In this document: piece after piece, positions 1-7,960 of the stretch
Numbering within the stretch: the first letter of the stretch is position 1
Layout: every line of letters begins with the position of its first letter
Assembly: GCF_030158645.1 (NCBI RefSeq)
Contig: NZ_JAOASO010000159.1
Coordinates: 37,582 to 101,581 of the forward strand
Reading direction: 5' to 3'
From: Hydrogenophaga sp.
Lineage (GTDB): Bacteria; Pseudomonadota; Gammaproteobacteria; Burkholderiales; Burkholderiaceae_C
Length of the DNA: 64,000 nt
The notes under the pieces: generated by a model
Database searches by the model: none
What the model was told of the DNA's origin: nothing
The model's input: the letters and a program-made list of their open reading frames with translations, nothing else
Program-made: the position numbers and the translations under genes

Positions 1-662
1 ATGCCCCAACCTGCCTCCAGGTGCATGCCGCACTGGATGTTCAGGCCAACCGAGATGCCTTCGACGGCGTGGACACTGTCGGTTGAAACCAGACTGCCAC
101 CACACACGAGACTCTTCGAGCAGGTGATGGAGCCCCGCACCGAGATGTCCTGCCCCACCGATGCCTGACCACCCAGGCGCAGGTGGCCTGCGCATTGAAC
201 ATTCCACGCAGCTTGCAGGGCTGCCTTGGCGGTGATGCCACCGTTGGCTTCGATGCCCCAGCCAGCCTTGAGACGCCCGCCCGATTCCAATCGACCGTTG
301 ATTCGAACAATCCCTTCGCAGCGGATGTCGTCGCCCGACACCAGCGATTCACCGACCACGATGCTGCCACCCACATCGATGCGCCGACCCACCCGCACCA
401 CCGAATCCACGTCGATGTTGCCGCGCACCCGCAAGGAGCCTGCGAAGACGATGGTGTCGGCAAAGAGGTGATCCAGGATCAAGGTCTCATTGGTGGGGCC
501 GAACTGGTCCAACAGCCAGCAGGCGTCGCTGACGCGACCTGCCTGCACCAGGGCGTCCAGCAGGTCCTGGTAGTTGCTCCCTTCGTGGTGGTGCCGCAGG
601 AACCAGCGGAAACCATCGGCGCAAGGCCGCTTGGTCTTGATGAAGTCTTTGGTGAGGTCCAT
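1..662 (-). CDS. Bactofilin-like / polymer-forming beta-helix protein (partial)
   Basis: The reading frame begins at an ATG at 662 and runs off the left edge, so the C-terminus is missing. About the first 60 residues are a charged, probably helical region (WFLRHHHEGSNYQDLLDALV). After it the protein is made of short repeats in which a hydrophobic residue, a glycine and a polar residue alternate (VRGNIDVDS, VGGSIVVGE, VRGSITCSK), as in the right-handed beta-helix of bactofilins and other polymer-forming cytoskeletal proteins. The ATG lies seven bases after the stop of the UspA gene, so the two are cotranscribed and probably translationally coupled; no strong ribosome binding site is needed. 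A scaffold or structural role at the cell envelope is inference from the fold only. Confidence 0.6.
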   Translation of the reverse strand, partial: MDLTKDFIKTKRPCADGFRWFLRHHHEGSNYQDLLDALVQAGRVSDACWLLDQFGPTNETLILDHLFADTIVFAGSLRVRGNIDVDSVVRVGRRIDVGGSIVVGESLVSGDDIRCEGIVRINGRLESGGRLKAGWGIEANGGITAKAALQAAWNVQCAGHLRLGGQASVGQDISVRGSITCSKSLVCGGSLVSTDSVHAVEGISVGLNIQCGMHLEAGWG

Positions 663-669
663 GTCGTTC

Positions 670-1545
670 TCACACCCGGTCTGCGGCCGTGGCCACGTTC
701 AGACGATCCAGCGGAGCGATCAACACGTCGCCTGCGGCCCACTTCGCCAGGCGTTGGGCCACGCTGCCGGTGAAAAACCGTGCCAGTGGCGAGCTTTGGC
801 GCTTCCCCACCACGACCAGCTCGGCCTGCGAGGACAGCTGGTGCAACGCGGTTGTGTAGGCCGGATCGCCATTGCCGACTTCAAAGGCCAGCGGCGGGTC
901 TTTCGAGCCAGCTGATGCAAGGTCAACTGCGCCGATCACCTGCGCCAGCCGGTCCCTGGCGTGCTGGCGCGAGTTGAGCCGATTGGCCTGTATGGCTTCT
1001 TCCGACGTCTGAACCGACCGCAGCTTGCTTTCTTCGATCGTGTCGATGGCGTGAAACAGTTTCAGCGCCGTGGGCCTTGAGAACCGGGTGGCAAAGTCGA
1101 TCAGTGGCTCGGTTCGTGGTGACAGGTCAACGGCCACGAGCGCATCCTTGTAAGCCTGCCGGGGCTCCTGCTTGACCACCAGCAGCGGACCCAAGCTGCC
1201 GTGCACGGCTTGGTCCAGCGTCGTGCCGCGATGAAACCTTTTCCAGCTGCGTTGCAGCAGCGGGGACATCACCAGCAGGGTGGAAGCTCCCGCCTCTGCC
1301 AGCACCGCTTCGAGCGGCGCTGAGCGTTCGATCGCAAGCACCGATATCTCGTGGCGCCTGGCCAGTTGGCGTGCCCGCTGTCCCAGGCGCGAGATCGGAT
1401 CCGGGGGGTGGATGTTCGACCCCTCGTCGAGGTGGATCAGACGCAACGGGATCTGGTGCTGTCGCGCCAGCAGGGCTGCGCGTTCCAGAGCGTGGGCAGA
1501 GAGGGCCGAGAAATCAGAGACGGCAAGGATGGAGTCAAAGTGCAT
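670..1545 (-). CDS. Tandem-domain universal stress protein (UspA family)
   Basis: This 291-residue protein has two UspA-type alpha/beta domains. The first starts MHFDSILAVSDFS and the second YKDALVAVDLS near residue 140, so it is twice the length of a single-domain Usp. The end of the second domain keeps a degenerate form of the nucleotide-binding loop (VVVGKRQSSPLARFFTGSVAQ), so ATP binding is possible but the spacing is not canonical. I chose the ATG at 1545, not the upstream start at 1611, because AGGA lies eight bases before it. It is the middle gene of a minus-strand set with Rnk upstream and the beta-helix protein downstream. A role in stress survival is family knowledge; the ligand is unknown. 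Confidence 0.9.
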   Translation of the reverse strand: MHFDSILAVSDFSALSAHALERAALLARQHQIPLRLIHLDEGSNIHPPDPISRLGQRARQLARRHEISVLAIERSAPLEAVLAEAGASTLLVMSPLLQRSWKRFHRGTTLDQAVHGSLGPLLVVKQEPRQAYKDALVAVDLSPRTEPLIDFATRFSRPTALKLFHAIDTIEESKLRSVQTSEEAIQANRLNSRQHARDRLAQVIGAVDLASAGSKDPPLAFEVGNGDPAYTTALHQLSSQAELVVVGKRQSSPLARFFTGSVAQRLAKWAAGDVLIAPLDRLNVATAADRV

Positions 1546-1619
1546 GGGAATTCCTGGACGAACGGGGGCCAACCCCGCAGCGCAATCGCTGGGGGACGTG
1601 ATCGATGGCATGGAGGCGG

Positions 1620-2021
1620 CTAGGTGGTGTAGTCGCCGCTGGCTTCGGGCTGAAACAGCAGCGAGACAATTTCCGCCGCGCAGGCATCCCCATTGGGCGT
1701 GCGCCAGCGGGCAGTGGCACCCACGCGCTGCCCGAGCAGGCTGGCTCCCACAGGGGAAAGCACAGAGATGAAGCCCAGGTGTGGCTCGGCGTCAGCGGGG
1801 TAGCACAACGTGAGCTTTTGCCGCTGGTGGGAGTCGAGGTCTTCGACGATCACCTGCGAGTACATGGTGACGACGTCGGGTGGGATCTCGCGCGAGGGAA
1901 CGAGGTCCAGGGAATCGAGCGTGTCGATCAGTTCGCGCGGAAGTTGCGCGCAGTGCAGCTTGTTCAGGCGTGCGTGGTCAATCTCGGTGAGCAGCCGCTC
2001 ACCCACAGGGTTCTTGTGCAT
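1620..2021 (-). CDS. rnk: Regulator of nucleoside diphosphate kinase (Rnk), GreA/GreB-like
   Basis: The 133-residue protein has the Rnk layout: a short N-terminal helical segment, then a GreA/GreB C-terminal-like FKBP-fold domain with LGFISVLSPVGASLLGQRVGA, which matches the GreA/Rnk signature in which the protein contacts RNA polymerase. Rnk binds RNA polymerase and influences nucleoside diphosphate kinase levels in other proteobacteria. The ATG at 2021 is preferred over a TTG at 2033 because GGAG sits six bases upstream of it. It is the first gene before uspA and the beta-helix gene (75-base gap). The region upstream is unusually long and structured, which suggests regulated transcription. 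Confidence 0.85.
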   Translation of the reverse strand: MHKNPVGERLLTEIDHARLNKLHCAQLPRELIDTLDSLDLVPSREIPPDVVTMYSQVIVEDLDSHQRQKLTLCYPADAEPHLGFISVLSPVGASLLGQRVGATARWRTPNGDACAAEIVSLLFQPEASGDYTT

Positions 2022-2085
2022 GTGGCACTCCAACAGGTGCAGACCTGCCTGAGAAAGGCAGCGCCCGCTATCGCGCTGGCTTGGG

Positions 2086-2135
2086 GCCCGGCGATGGTTG
2101 GATTGCGCAAAAAGGAGGTAGGGGTATCGCCGGGC
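2086..2135 (-). other. Large inverted repeat, possible RNA hairpin upstream of rnk
   Basis: GCCCGGCGAT at 2086-2095 and ATCGCCGGGC at 2126-2135 are perfect 10-base complementary arms around a 30-base loop. In the minus-strand transcript this would form a stable GC-rich stem about 65 bases before rnk. No run of T follows the stem, so it is not a standard terminator. It could be the 3' structure of a small RNA, a leader element of rnk, or a protein site. The arms are seen directly; the function is not known. Confidence 0.4.
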
Positions 2136-2261
2136 TTAGGAATGTGCGGCCGGCTGGCGCAGTCCCGCCGAGCCCATCAGCCTGCGACCGGCCACAGCGC
2201 GGCTGACCGCGAAGGGCAAGCGCGCTGCTGTGAAGGCAGAGATGGTTGGGTGGGAGGCCAT
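2136..2261 (-). CDS. Candidate 41-residue leaderless small ORF
   Basis: An ATG at 2261 lies seven bases after a TATAAT hexamer, the geometry of a leaderless mRNA, and opens a frame of 41 residues (MASHPTISAFTAARLPFAVS at its start) that ends in TAA directly against the large hairpin at 2086-2135. The peptide is basic and has no recognisable domain. The frame could equally be a chance reading of a small RNA or of the long rnk leader. I give it only because promoter, start, stop and hairpin fit together. Confidence 0.2.
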   Translation of the reverse strand: MASHPTISAFTAARLPFAVSRAVAGRRLMGSAGLRQPAAHS

Positions 2262-2268
2262 GGTGCAA

Positions 2269-2274
2269 ATTATA
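2269..2274 (-). promoter_or_regulatory. TATAAT -10 hexamer upstream of rnk
   Basis: The minus strand reads TATAAT here, a perfect sigma70 -10 box. The -35 position 16-17 bases upstream falls inside the inverted repeat at 2293-2326 and does not resemble TTGACA, which would fit an activator-dependent or repressor-controlled promoter. Transcription would begin near 2262, about 240 bases before rnk. Confidence 0.45.
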
Positions 2275-2292
2275 GGACGCATCATGGAATCC

Positions 2293-2326
2293 TTGGCGCC
2301 ACAGGCGAGCGAGGTTGTGGCGCCAA
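2293..2326. promoter_or_regulatory. Perfect 11-bp inverted repeat, candidate operator
   Basis: TTGGCGCCACA (2293-2303) is repeated exactly in reverse complement as TGTGGCGCCAA (2316-2326), with a 12-base spacer. It lies against the -35 position of the TATAAT promoter that faces rnk. Size and symmetry suit a dimeric or tetrameric DNA-binding protein. The rest of the 2022-2479 stretch (2327-2479) shows no gene or site that I can support. Confidence 0.5.
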
Positions 2327-2479
2327 AACGGTGCTCCTTTGTGCAGCAGCCATTCGAGCCAGCGCTGCACGCCGCCCGCGCGTGGCTTCGTGGCATCCGT
2401 CGTGATCTGGAGCGATCTTCGAACTTGAGAAAGTCCTTCACTGAGAGCACGCGAGCGAGAACCCTGTCCGTTTGCCATG

Positions 2480-3847
2480 CTAAGTTGGCATCGGAAAACT
2501 CAGAACAAACCGGGTGCTGTCTGCGTCGCTTTGAACCGACACCTCGCCACCGTGCAGCAACATGATGGAGCGAACGATGGCCAATCCCAAGCCCCCTGAG
2601 TCGCCGGGCTCGGCGCGCGACGAGTCACAGCGGTAAAAACGATCAAAGAGGCGTGGCAAGTGCTCGGGGCCTATCGGCGAGCCCTGATTGCTCACCGTGA
2701 CGTTGACGTATCCAGTCAGCCGTTGACTTGAAATGCTGATGGCACTTTCGGCATCGCCATAACGCAAGGCGTTGGCCAGCAAGTTCGCAAGAGCTCGGCG
2801 AAGCAACTCGGGATCGGCCAACAAGTTTCCGCTGACCTCGTTGACCAGCAACATACCGCGCTCTTCAGCCGTCCCCTCGAAGTACTCACACAGCTGCGCT
2901 ACCGTGTTGTGAAGCCCGATGTTCTCTCGCCGAATGGATGCGTTGACCTGATCGGCGCTGGCCAGGAACAACATGTTGGAGATCATTCGCGCCAGCCGCT
3001 CGTAGTCCTCTTGGTTGGAGGCCAACAGCGCCTGATAGTCCTCTACCGCCCGATCTTTCTGAAGCGCGAGTTGTCCTTGACCCATGAGATTGTTCAGGGG
3101 TGTTCGCATCTCGTGCGCCAGGTCTTCCGAGAAACGGGACAACTGGCCAAATCCGTCCTCAAGGCGTGTCAGCATGAGGTCCAGCGCATCACCCAGCTGA
3201 CGCAACTCGCCAACCTGTCCGGAGCCTTTCAGCCGCAGGTGAAGATGTGCCGCGTCGATGGATGCAACACGAGCCGCCAGTTCACGCACAGGACGAAGAC
3301 CACGGAAGCTCACTGCCCAGCCCAGCAAGAAGGACAAACACGCGCCCCCAGCCAGCGAAAGCCAGAGTTTGAGCTGATACGCCGAGAGCATCTGATCGCG
3401 TTGGGTCAGCAGCTTGCCGGCCACCAAGGTCAGCTCCCGCCCATCCTGGCTGACATGCAGCCAAGCCAACCGCGATGCTTCAGCGCCATCTCCATTTCTG
3501 AGCTGTACGCCCTGGCCTCGAGGCAAGCGAGGTATCGGCAGTTGCATCGGGTTGATCTCAATCAAGGCGTTGCCTGTGCTGTCCAGCACCCAGAGCAGGC
3601 TCTCCTGGTTGCCCAGCATGTTGGCGTAGAGCTGCGGACGCTGTTGCAGCGCTTCGACGCTCTGGCTGTCTCCGATCAGGGCACGCATGTGTTCAATTCG
3701 CCCCATCAACGCCACGTCGTCGCGCCAGGTGATCTCACGCGCCAACGACTGATAGAGAAACACGCCCAGAGCGCCCAGCAACACCACGCTGACCCAGGCA
3801 AACATCAGCGCCAAGCGCAGGCTCAGCGTTTGCGGCCACATCTTCAT
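2480..3847 (-). CDS. Heavy-metal / HprS-type sensor histidine kinase
   Basis: This 455-residue kinase has membrane segments at about 10-32 and 160-180 flanking a periplasmic sensor region, a HAMP linker, the H box around His245 ([11 protein letters not shown]), an N box (NALRYGD) and a G box (GGLGLAIV). The size and the H-box wording match the CusS/CopS/IrlS heavy-metal sensor family, to which E. coli HprS (YedV) also belongs. Its ATG overlaps the regulator stop by four bases (ATGA), so the pair is translationally coupled. The divergent neighbour encodes 5-hydroxyisourate hydrolase, as beside E. coli hprRS, so I favour an HprS-like redox sensor over a copper sensor; sequence alone cannot settle this. 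Confidence 0.9.
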   Translation of the reverse strand: MKMWPQTLSLRLALMFAWVSVVLLGALGVFLYQSLAREITWRDDVALMGRIEHMRALIGDSQSVEALQQRPQLYANMLGNQESLLWVLDSTGNALIEINPMQLPIPRLPRGQGVQLRNGDGAEASRLAWLHVSQDGRELTLVAGKLLTQRDQMLSAYQLKLWLSLAGGACLSFLLGWAVSFRGLRPVRELAARVASIDAAHLHLRLKGSGQVGELRQLGDALDLMLTRLEDGFGQLSRFSEDLAHEMRTPLNNLMGQGQLALQKDRAVEDYQALLASNQEDYERLARMISNMLFLASADQVNASIRRENIGLHNTVAQLCEYFEGTAEERGMLLVNEVSGNLLADPELLRRALANLLANALRYGDAESAISISSQRLTGYVNVTVSNQGSPIGPEHLPRLFDRFYRCDSSRAEPGDSGGLGLAIVRSIMLLHGGEVSVQSDADSTRFVLSFPMPT

Positions 3848-4515
3848 TCGGCCACTTCCAGCTTGTAGCCCATTCCTCGAACCGTATGGATCAATTTGGG
3901 CGCGTAGGGATCGTCAATCTTGGCGCGCAGGCGGCGTATGGCCACGTCGACCACATTGGTGTCGCTGTCGAAGTTCATCTGCCACACGTGTGAAGCGATC
4001 TGCGGTCGGGAGAGCACTTCACCTTCACGAGCGAGCAGCAAGTGCAGCAGCGAAAACTCCTGGTTGGTCAGCGTTATTCGGTCACCACCGCGAGTCACGC
4101 GACGGCTCAGCACCTCAAGCTGAAGGTCTGCCACCCGGAACAGCTCGACCTCGCGTGGCGGTCCCCGGCGCAGCAGTGTGCGCACGCGCGCCAGCAACTC
4201 GGCATAAGAAAAAGGCTTGACCAGGTAGTCATCGGCGCCGAGTTCCAGGCCCTTGACGCGGTCATCCACGGAATCGCGCGCGGTCAGGAACAGCACTGGA
4301 ACCGCGCTCTTTCGGCGGATGGATCTGAGCAGCTGCCAGCCGTCCAGCCCAGGGAGCATGACGTCCAGGATGATGAGATCGAAATCGCTTTCCTGAGAGA
4401 GGAATTGACCGTCCAAACCATTGTGCGCAACCTCGACCAGGTACCCAGATTCGCCCAATCCTTTGCGTAAATAGTCAGCCGCTTTGGGCTCGTCCTCAAC
4501 AACCAGTATCCGCAT
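3844..4515 (-). CDS. OmpR-family response regulator (HprR/CusR type)
   Basis: The 223-residue protein has a receiver domain with the acidic pocket at Glu7-Asp8, the phosphoacceptor Asp51 (IILDVMLPG), Thr78 and Lys100, then a winged-helix DNA-binding domain ([27 protein letters not shown]). The longer frame upstream is rejected: the start MRILVVEDE at 4515 has AGGAG seven bases before it. It overlaps the kinase gene downstream by four bases. A 22-bp palindrome of CusR/HprR-box form lies 45 bases before the start in the divergent control region, so the regulator probably controls both itself and the exported proteins on the other side. Confidence 0.92.
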   Translation of the reverse strand: MRILVVEDEPKAADYLRKGLGESGYLVEVAHNGLDGQFLSQESDFDLIILDVMLPGLDGWQLLRSIRRKSAVPVLFLTARDSVDDRVKGLELGADDYLVKPFSYAELLARVRTLLRRGPPREVELFRVADLQLEVLSRRVTRGGDRITLTNQEFSLLHLLLAREGEVLSRPQIASHVWQMNFDSDTNVVDVAIRRLRAKIDDPYAPKLIHTVRGMGYKLEVAE

Positions 4516-4559
4516 CGATCTTCTCCTGCGCCCGAGCGTATACGCAAAGTGGGTGAGTT

Positions 4560-4581
4560 CACATGACGACTTTGTCATGTG
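4560..4581. promoter_or_regulatory. Palindromic CusR/CopR/HprR-like operator
   Basis: CACATGAC (4560-4567) and GTCATGTG (4574-4581) are perfect 8-bp inverted arms around a 6-base spacer. The core TGAC-GACTTT-GTCA fits the TGACAANNTTGTCA form of the E. coli CusR box with one change. It lies in the intergenic region between the response regulator (start 4515) and the HbpS-like gene (start 4665), where it can act on both promoters. Confidence 0.7.
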
Positions 4582-4664
4582 TTCGCCATCGTTTTGTTTC
4601 CAGCAGAACCTCATCATCGAGTCCTTCGCTACACGAAGCACGATGGAAACCCCAAGGAGAACAC

Positions 4665-5201
4665 ATGCAAGCTTCAATTCGATCCGCGGCGCAGGCGCTG
4701 ACTTGTCTGGCGATGTGGACAGTCGCAGCATCATCGGCCGCGGCGGCCACACCCCCCCCGTTGCTCAAGCAGGAAAACGTCTCGCTCGCCCTGGCCAATG
4801 AGCTGATCGGCGCCACGCTGGCCGCCTGTCACGCAGATGGGCGCTCTGCCGTGGTGGTGGTCGTGGACCGCGGCGGCAACTTGTTGGCTGTGCAGCGCGA
4901 CGACAGCGTGGGTCCGCACAACACGCAAGCCGCTCAGCGAAAGGCCTACACGGCACTGTCAACCAAGACGCCGACTCGTCAGCTTGCCGCCAATGCCCGA
5001 GCCAATCCAGATGCCCAGAACCTCAACACGGTTGAATCACTGCTTCTGATCGGTGGCGGCGTGCCGCTGTTCTCGGGGAAAGAGGTCATTGGTGCGATTG
5101 GCGTTGGAGGTGCCGGGGGCGCCTCCCATGACGAGGGCTGCGCGCTCAAAGCGATTGCTCAAGTACTGTCCCCCTCCCCTGAAAACCAAGTCTCAAACTG
5201 A
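4665..5201 (+). CDS. Exported GlcG/HbpS-family (DUF336) heme-binding-like protein
   Basis: The mature part has the GlcG/HbpS fold signature: [16 protein letters not shown] early, [11 protein letters not shown] in the middle and [19 protein letters not shown] at the end. Residues 1-28 form a signal peptide ending in AAA-type small residues, so the 178-residue protein is exported to the periplasm. The ATG at 4665 is supported by AAGGAG; the frame upstream of it lies over the operator. Streptomyces HbpS is an extracellular octamer that binds heme and senses redox stress for its neighbouring sensor kinase SenS. Here an HbpS-like gene is divergent from a two-component system, so a role as accessory sensor is possible but inferred. 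Other DUF336 members have enzyme-linked roles. Confidence 0.8.
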   Translation: MQASIRSAAQALTCLAMWTVAASSAAAATPPPLLKQENVSLALANELIGATLAACHADGRSAVVVVVDRGGNLLAVQRDDSVGPHNTQAAQRKAYTALSTKTPTRQLAANARANPDAQNLNTVESLLLIGGGVPLFSGKEVIGAIGVGGAGGASHDEGCALKAIAQVLSPSPENQVSN

Positions 5202-5216
5202 AAAGGAAATCTCGAC

Positions 5217-5627
5217 ATGACCCAACTGAAATCACTCGTCGCCGGTATTGCGCTTTGTGGTGCCTCTGCCATCGCGTCGGCGGCCGGGAACCCGCTGAGC
5301 GTCCACGTCCTGAACCTGGAGAGTGGATTGCCCTCGCCGGGCGTCAAGGTTCTGCTGGAGAAGCAGAACGGCGACCAATGGACGGTTCTGAACAGCGGCA
5401 CGACCAACGAGCAGGGGCGGATCACAGCGCTGTATCCGCAGGACATGACGCTGCAGAAGGGGAACTACCGCGTGACCTTCAAAACCGGTGACTGGTTTGC
5501 ACAGCACAAGACGGCGTCGTTCTTCCCGGAGGTGCCGGTGATCTTTGCGGTTGACGGCACGGTGCCGCACTACCATATTCCGCTGCTGCTCAGCCCATTC
5601 GGATTCTCGACGTACCGCGGTAACTGA
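5217..5627 (+). CDS. uraH: Periplasmic 5-hydroxyisourate hydrolase (transthyretin-like)
   Basis: The protein hydrolyses 5-hydroxyisourate, the product of urate oxidation. It is 136 residues with a signal peptide of about 23 residues. Family motifs are LSVHVLN (His30), GRI (Arg68), PHYHIPLLLSPFGF (His118, His120) and the C-terminal TYRG. The last residue is Asn, where the hallmark tetrapeptide is YRGS. It starts 15 bases after the HbpS-like gene with AAGGAA upstream, so the two form an operon. No urate oxidase, OHCU decarboxylase or allantoinase gene is nearby, so the role may be damage clearance during oxidative stress rather than purine catabolism, as proposed for the HprSR-controlled E. coli hiuH. 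Confidence 0.9.
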   Translation: MTQLKSLVAGIALCGASAIASAAGNPLSVHVLNLESGLPSPGVKVLLEKQNGDQWTVLNSGTTNEQGRITALYPQDMTLQKGNYRVTFKTGDWFAQHKTASFFPEVPVIFAVDGTVPHYHIPLLLSPFGFSTYRGN

Positions 5628-5630
5628 ACG

Positions 5631-5669
5631 GGTCGGCACTTCGCTCGATGTGCGAGCGAAGTGCTGACC
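5631..5669 (+). terminator. Long hairpin after uraH
   Basis: Arms at 5631-5647 and 5653-5669 (17 bases each, one mismatch, 5-base loop) begin four bases after the uraH stop. There is no clear T run on either strand, so it is a hairpin terminator or 3' stabilising structure. The 170 bases that follow, up to the ABC gene, contain nothing I recognise. Confidence 0.6.
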
Positions 5670-5841
5670 TGTGGAAAACTTGAACGGCCGGGAGCTGGTC
5701 AAGTGGTCAACGATGACACGGTCCGTCGGATGCGCAGGAGTCCGGATCAGAAGGCGCTGCCTCCGTTCGAGCGTGGCTTCCTGCCATGACCGGCTTGGGG
5801 CAGACTGAAGGCGGTATCAGCGTGACGCCGTCAGTCCAACC

Positions 5842-6627
5842 TCAGCCCGCTGAGACCGCGCGCCCCTCCGAGAACCGCTGCAAGAACTGACGCCCCCGCT
5901 CGGTGCTCGGCGCCTCGAAGAACGCCTCGGGCGTGCCCGTCTCCACCACCACGCCGTGGTCCATGAAGACCACGCGGTGGGCGGCTTCGCGGGCGAAGGC
6001 CATTTCGTGCGTGACCACCAGCATGGTCATGCCCTCGGATGAGAGGTCGCGCATCACCGCCAGCACCTCGCCCACCAGCTCGGGGTCGAGCGCGCTGGTG
6101 GGCTCATCGAACAGCATCAGCGCGGGCTTCATGGCCAGCGCGCGTGCAATGCCCACGCGCTGCTTCTGTCCGCCCGAGAGGCGCGCCGGGAAAACGTCGC
6201 GTTTGTCGAACAGCCCCACGCGCTGGAGCAGCGCCTCGGCCTCGGCGCGCACGGCGTCTTTCGGCCGGCGTTGCACGTGCACCGGCGCCTCCATCACGTT
6301 CTGCAGCACGGTGAGGTGGGGCCACAGCGCGAACTGCTGGAACACCATGCCGATGCGGGTGCGCACCTGCGCGAGCTGCTGGTCGTTCATGACCACGCCG
6401 CCGCTGGTGACGCCGATGGGCTGGCTGTCGATGAGGATGCGGCCGCTGTCGGGGCGCTCCAGCCAGTTGATGCAGCGCAGCAGCGTGGACTTGCCCGAGC
6501 CCGATGGGCCGAGCAGGCACACCGTTTCGCCGCGTGCGACGGTGAACGAGATATCGTCGAGCACGCGCAGGCTGCCAAAGCTCTTGCTGAGCGACTGCAC
6601 GCTGAGTAGCGGAATGAGTTGGGGCAT
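5842..6627 (-). CDS. Polar amino acid ABC transporter ATP-binding protein
   Basis: This is a 261-residue cytoplasmic ATPase of the GlnQ/HisP class that drives import. It has Walker A at residues 40-48 (GPSGSGKST), Q loop ([12 protein letters not shown]), the signature LSGGQKQR, Walker B with DEPTSALDP, and the switch His in VVTHEM. The insert [19 protein letters not shown] between Walker A and the Q loop is a normal variable region. It is the last gene of a set that reads binding protein, permease, permease, ATPase, all on the minus strand. Confidence 0.93.
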   Translation of the reverse strand: MPQLIPLLSVQSLSKSFGSLRVLDDISFTVARGETVCLLGPSGSGKSTLLRCINWLERPDSGRILIDSQPIGVTSGGVVMNDQQLAQVRTRIGMVFQQFALWPHLTVLQNVMEAPVHVQRRPKDAVRAEAEALLQRVGLFDKRDVFPARLSGGQKQRVGIARALAMKPALMLFDEPTSALDPELVGEVLAVMRDLSSEGMTMLVVTHEMAFAREAAHRVVFMDHGVVVETGTPEAFFEAPSTERGRQFLQRFSEGRAVSAG

Positions 6628-6646
6628 GTTGAGGGCGGGTGTTGGA

Positions 6647-7303
6647 TCAGCGCCGCGCGTCGGCCAGGCGGCCCACGGCGGCCACGCCGGCTTCCACCAC
6701 CAGGCACAGCGCCCAGTAGAGGATCACTGCGGTGAGGAAGGCGGCGAACGGGATGAAGTGGCGCGACTGGATGGAGTTCACCGCGTGCGTGAGTTCGGGC
6801 AAGGTGATGATGGTGAGGAAGGCGCTGTCCTTGATGATCTGGATCAGCTGGTTGCCCAGCACCGGCGCGCTGGACAGCGCCAGCGGCGGCAGCACGATGC
6901 GCCGGAACAGACCCAGGCCGCTGTAGCCGAAGGCCACGCCGGCTTCGATGGGTGCGCGCGGTTGCGTGGCCCAAGCGGCCCGCAGGATTTCGGCCATGTA
7001 GGCCGCGTGGTACGCGGTGAGCGCGAACAGGCCCGCACTCCACGCGTCGAACTGCAGGCCCATTGACGGCAGGCCGTAGTAGACGATGTAGGCGAACAGC
7101 AGAAACGGCGTGCAGCGCGCCAGGTCGACCAGCCCCTTGGCCGGCAGGCTGAGCAGCTGGCGCGGCGACATCAGCAGCGTGGAGAGCAGGGCGCCGAGCA
7201 CCAGCGCTGCGAGGCCCGCGAGCACCGACAGCAGCACGGTGTTGCCCAGGCCCGAGAGCAGCAGCCCGCGTTCCGACCACACGGTGGCGAAGTCATTCAT
7301 CAT
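6647..7303 (-). CDS. Polar amino acid ABC transporter permease 2
   Basis: A 218-residue inner-membrane permease of the HisM/GlnP family with several hydrophobic segments and the cytoplasmic coupling loop [24 protein letters not shown], which contacts the ATPase (EAA motif). The start is the ATG at 7303: it overlaps the upstream permease stop in an ATGA, so the two are translationally coupled. A longer upstream frame is a shadow of the first permease. Gap to the ATPase gene is 19 bases. Confidence 0.92.
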   Translation of the reverse strand: MMNDFATVWSERGLLLSGLGNTVLLSVLAGLAALVLGALLSTLLMSPRQLLSLPAKGLVDLARCTPFLLFAYIVYYGLPSMGLQFDAWSAGLFALTAYHAAYMAEILRAAWATQPRAPIEAGVAFGYSGLGLFRRIVLPPLALSSAPVLGNQLIQIIKDSAFLTIITLPELTHAVNSIQSRHFIPFAAFLTAVILYWALCLVVEAGVAAVGRLADARR

Positions 7304-7947
7304 GCGGCGGCCTCGCGCAGCGTCGTGCGCCGCTCCACCCAGCGCTGCACGCTCACCAGCGCATAGACGATGGGGATGTAGATGGCCAGCGCCACCAGAA
7401 ACGGTGGCAGGGGTTCGTAGGTTTGTGCGCCGATGCGCACGGCAGCGCGCGTGATGTCGACCACGCCCACCACCGCGAGCACGGGGGTGAGCTTCACCAG
7501 TTGCGACATTTCGTTGATGAGGCCGGGCAAGGCGGTGCGCCACACCTGCGGCAGCACGATGCGGCGAAAGCGCAGCGCCTGGCCCATGCCCACCGATTGC
7601 GCCGCTTCGATCTGGTCTTTCGGCAGATCGAGCAGCGCGGCGCGCCAGACCTCGCAGTTGAACGCGGCGGTGTTGAGCACGAGCGCGATCAGCCCGGCGG
7701 TGACCGGGCCGACCGAGATGCCCGCCGTGGGCAGGGCAAAAAAGATCAGCAGCACCAGCGTGATGAGCGGCGTGGCGCGCAGCAGGCTCACGTACACCGC
7801 CACCACTTGGTTGAGCAGCGGCACCTTGGCCCAGCGCGCCAGCGCCAGGCCCAGGCCCAAGGGCAGGCCCAGCGCGATGCCCGCAATGGACAGCAGCAGC
7901 GTGGTCAGCGCACCGCTGAAGATCGACAGGACATCGGCATGGCTCAT
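7300..7947 (-). CDS. Polar amino acid ABC transporter permease 1
   Basis: A 215-residue membrane permease of the His/Glu/Gln/Arg family with an N-terminal SGALTTLLLSIAGIALGLPL segment and the EAA coupling loop EAAQSVGMGQALRFRRIVLPQ. Together with the next permease it would form the heterodimeric channel. Its start is 13 bases after the binding-protein stop and its stop overlaps the next start by four bases, so the importer genes form one operon. Confidence 0.92.
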   Translation of the reverse strand: MSHADVLSIFSGALTTLLLSIAGIALGLPLGLGLALARWAKVPLLNQVVAVYVSLLRATPLITLVLLIFFALPTAGISVGPVTAGLIALVLNTAAFNCEVWRAALLDLPKDQIEAAQSVGMGQALRFRRIVLPQVWRTALPGLINEMSQLVKLTPVLAVVGVVDITRAAVRIGAQTYEPLPPFLVALAIYIPIVYALVSVQRWVERRTTLREAAA

Positions 7948-7960
7948 GCGCTGAACGGTG

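Noticed and set aside
4563..4664. N-terminal extension of the HbpS-like protein from an ATG at 4563
   Set aside because: It overlaps the operator, lacks a ribosome binding site, and would bury the signal peptide.
5700..5790. Short frame VVNDDTVRRMRRSPDQ between uraH and the ABC genes
   Set aside because: No start with a ribosome binding site and no resemblance to a known protein; could be decayed sequence but cannot be supported.
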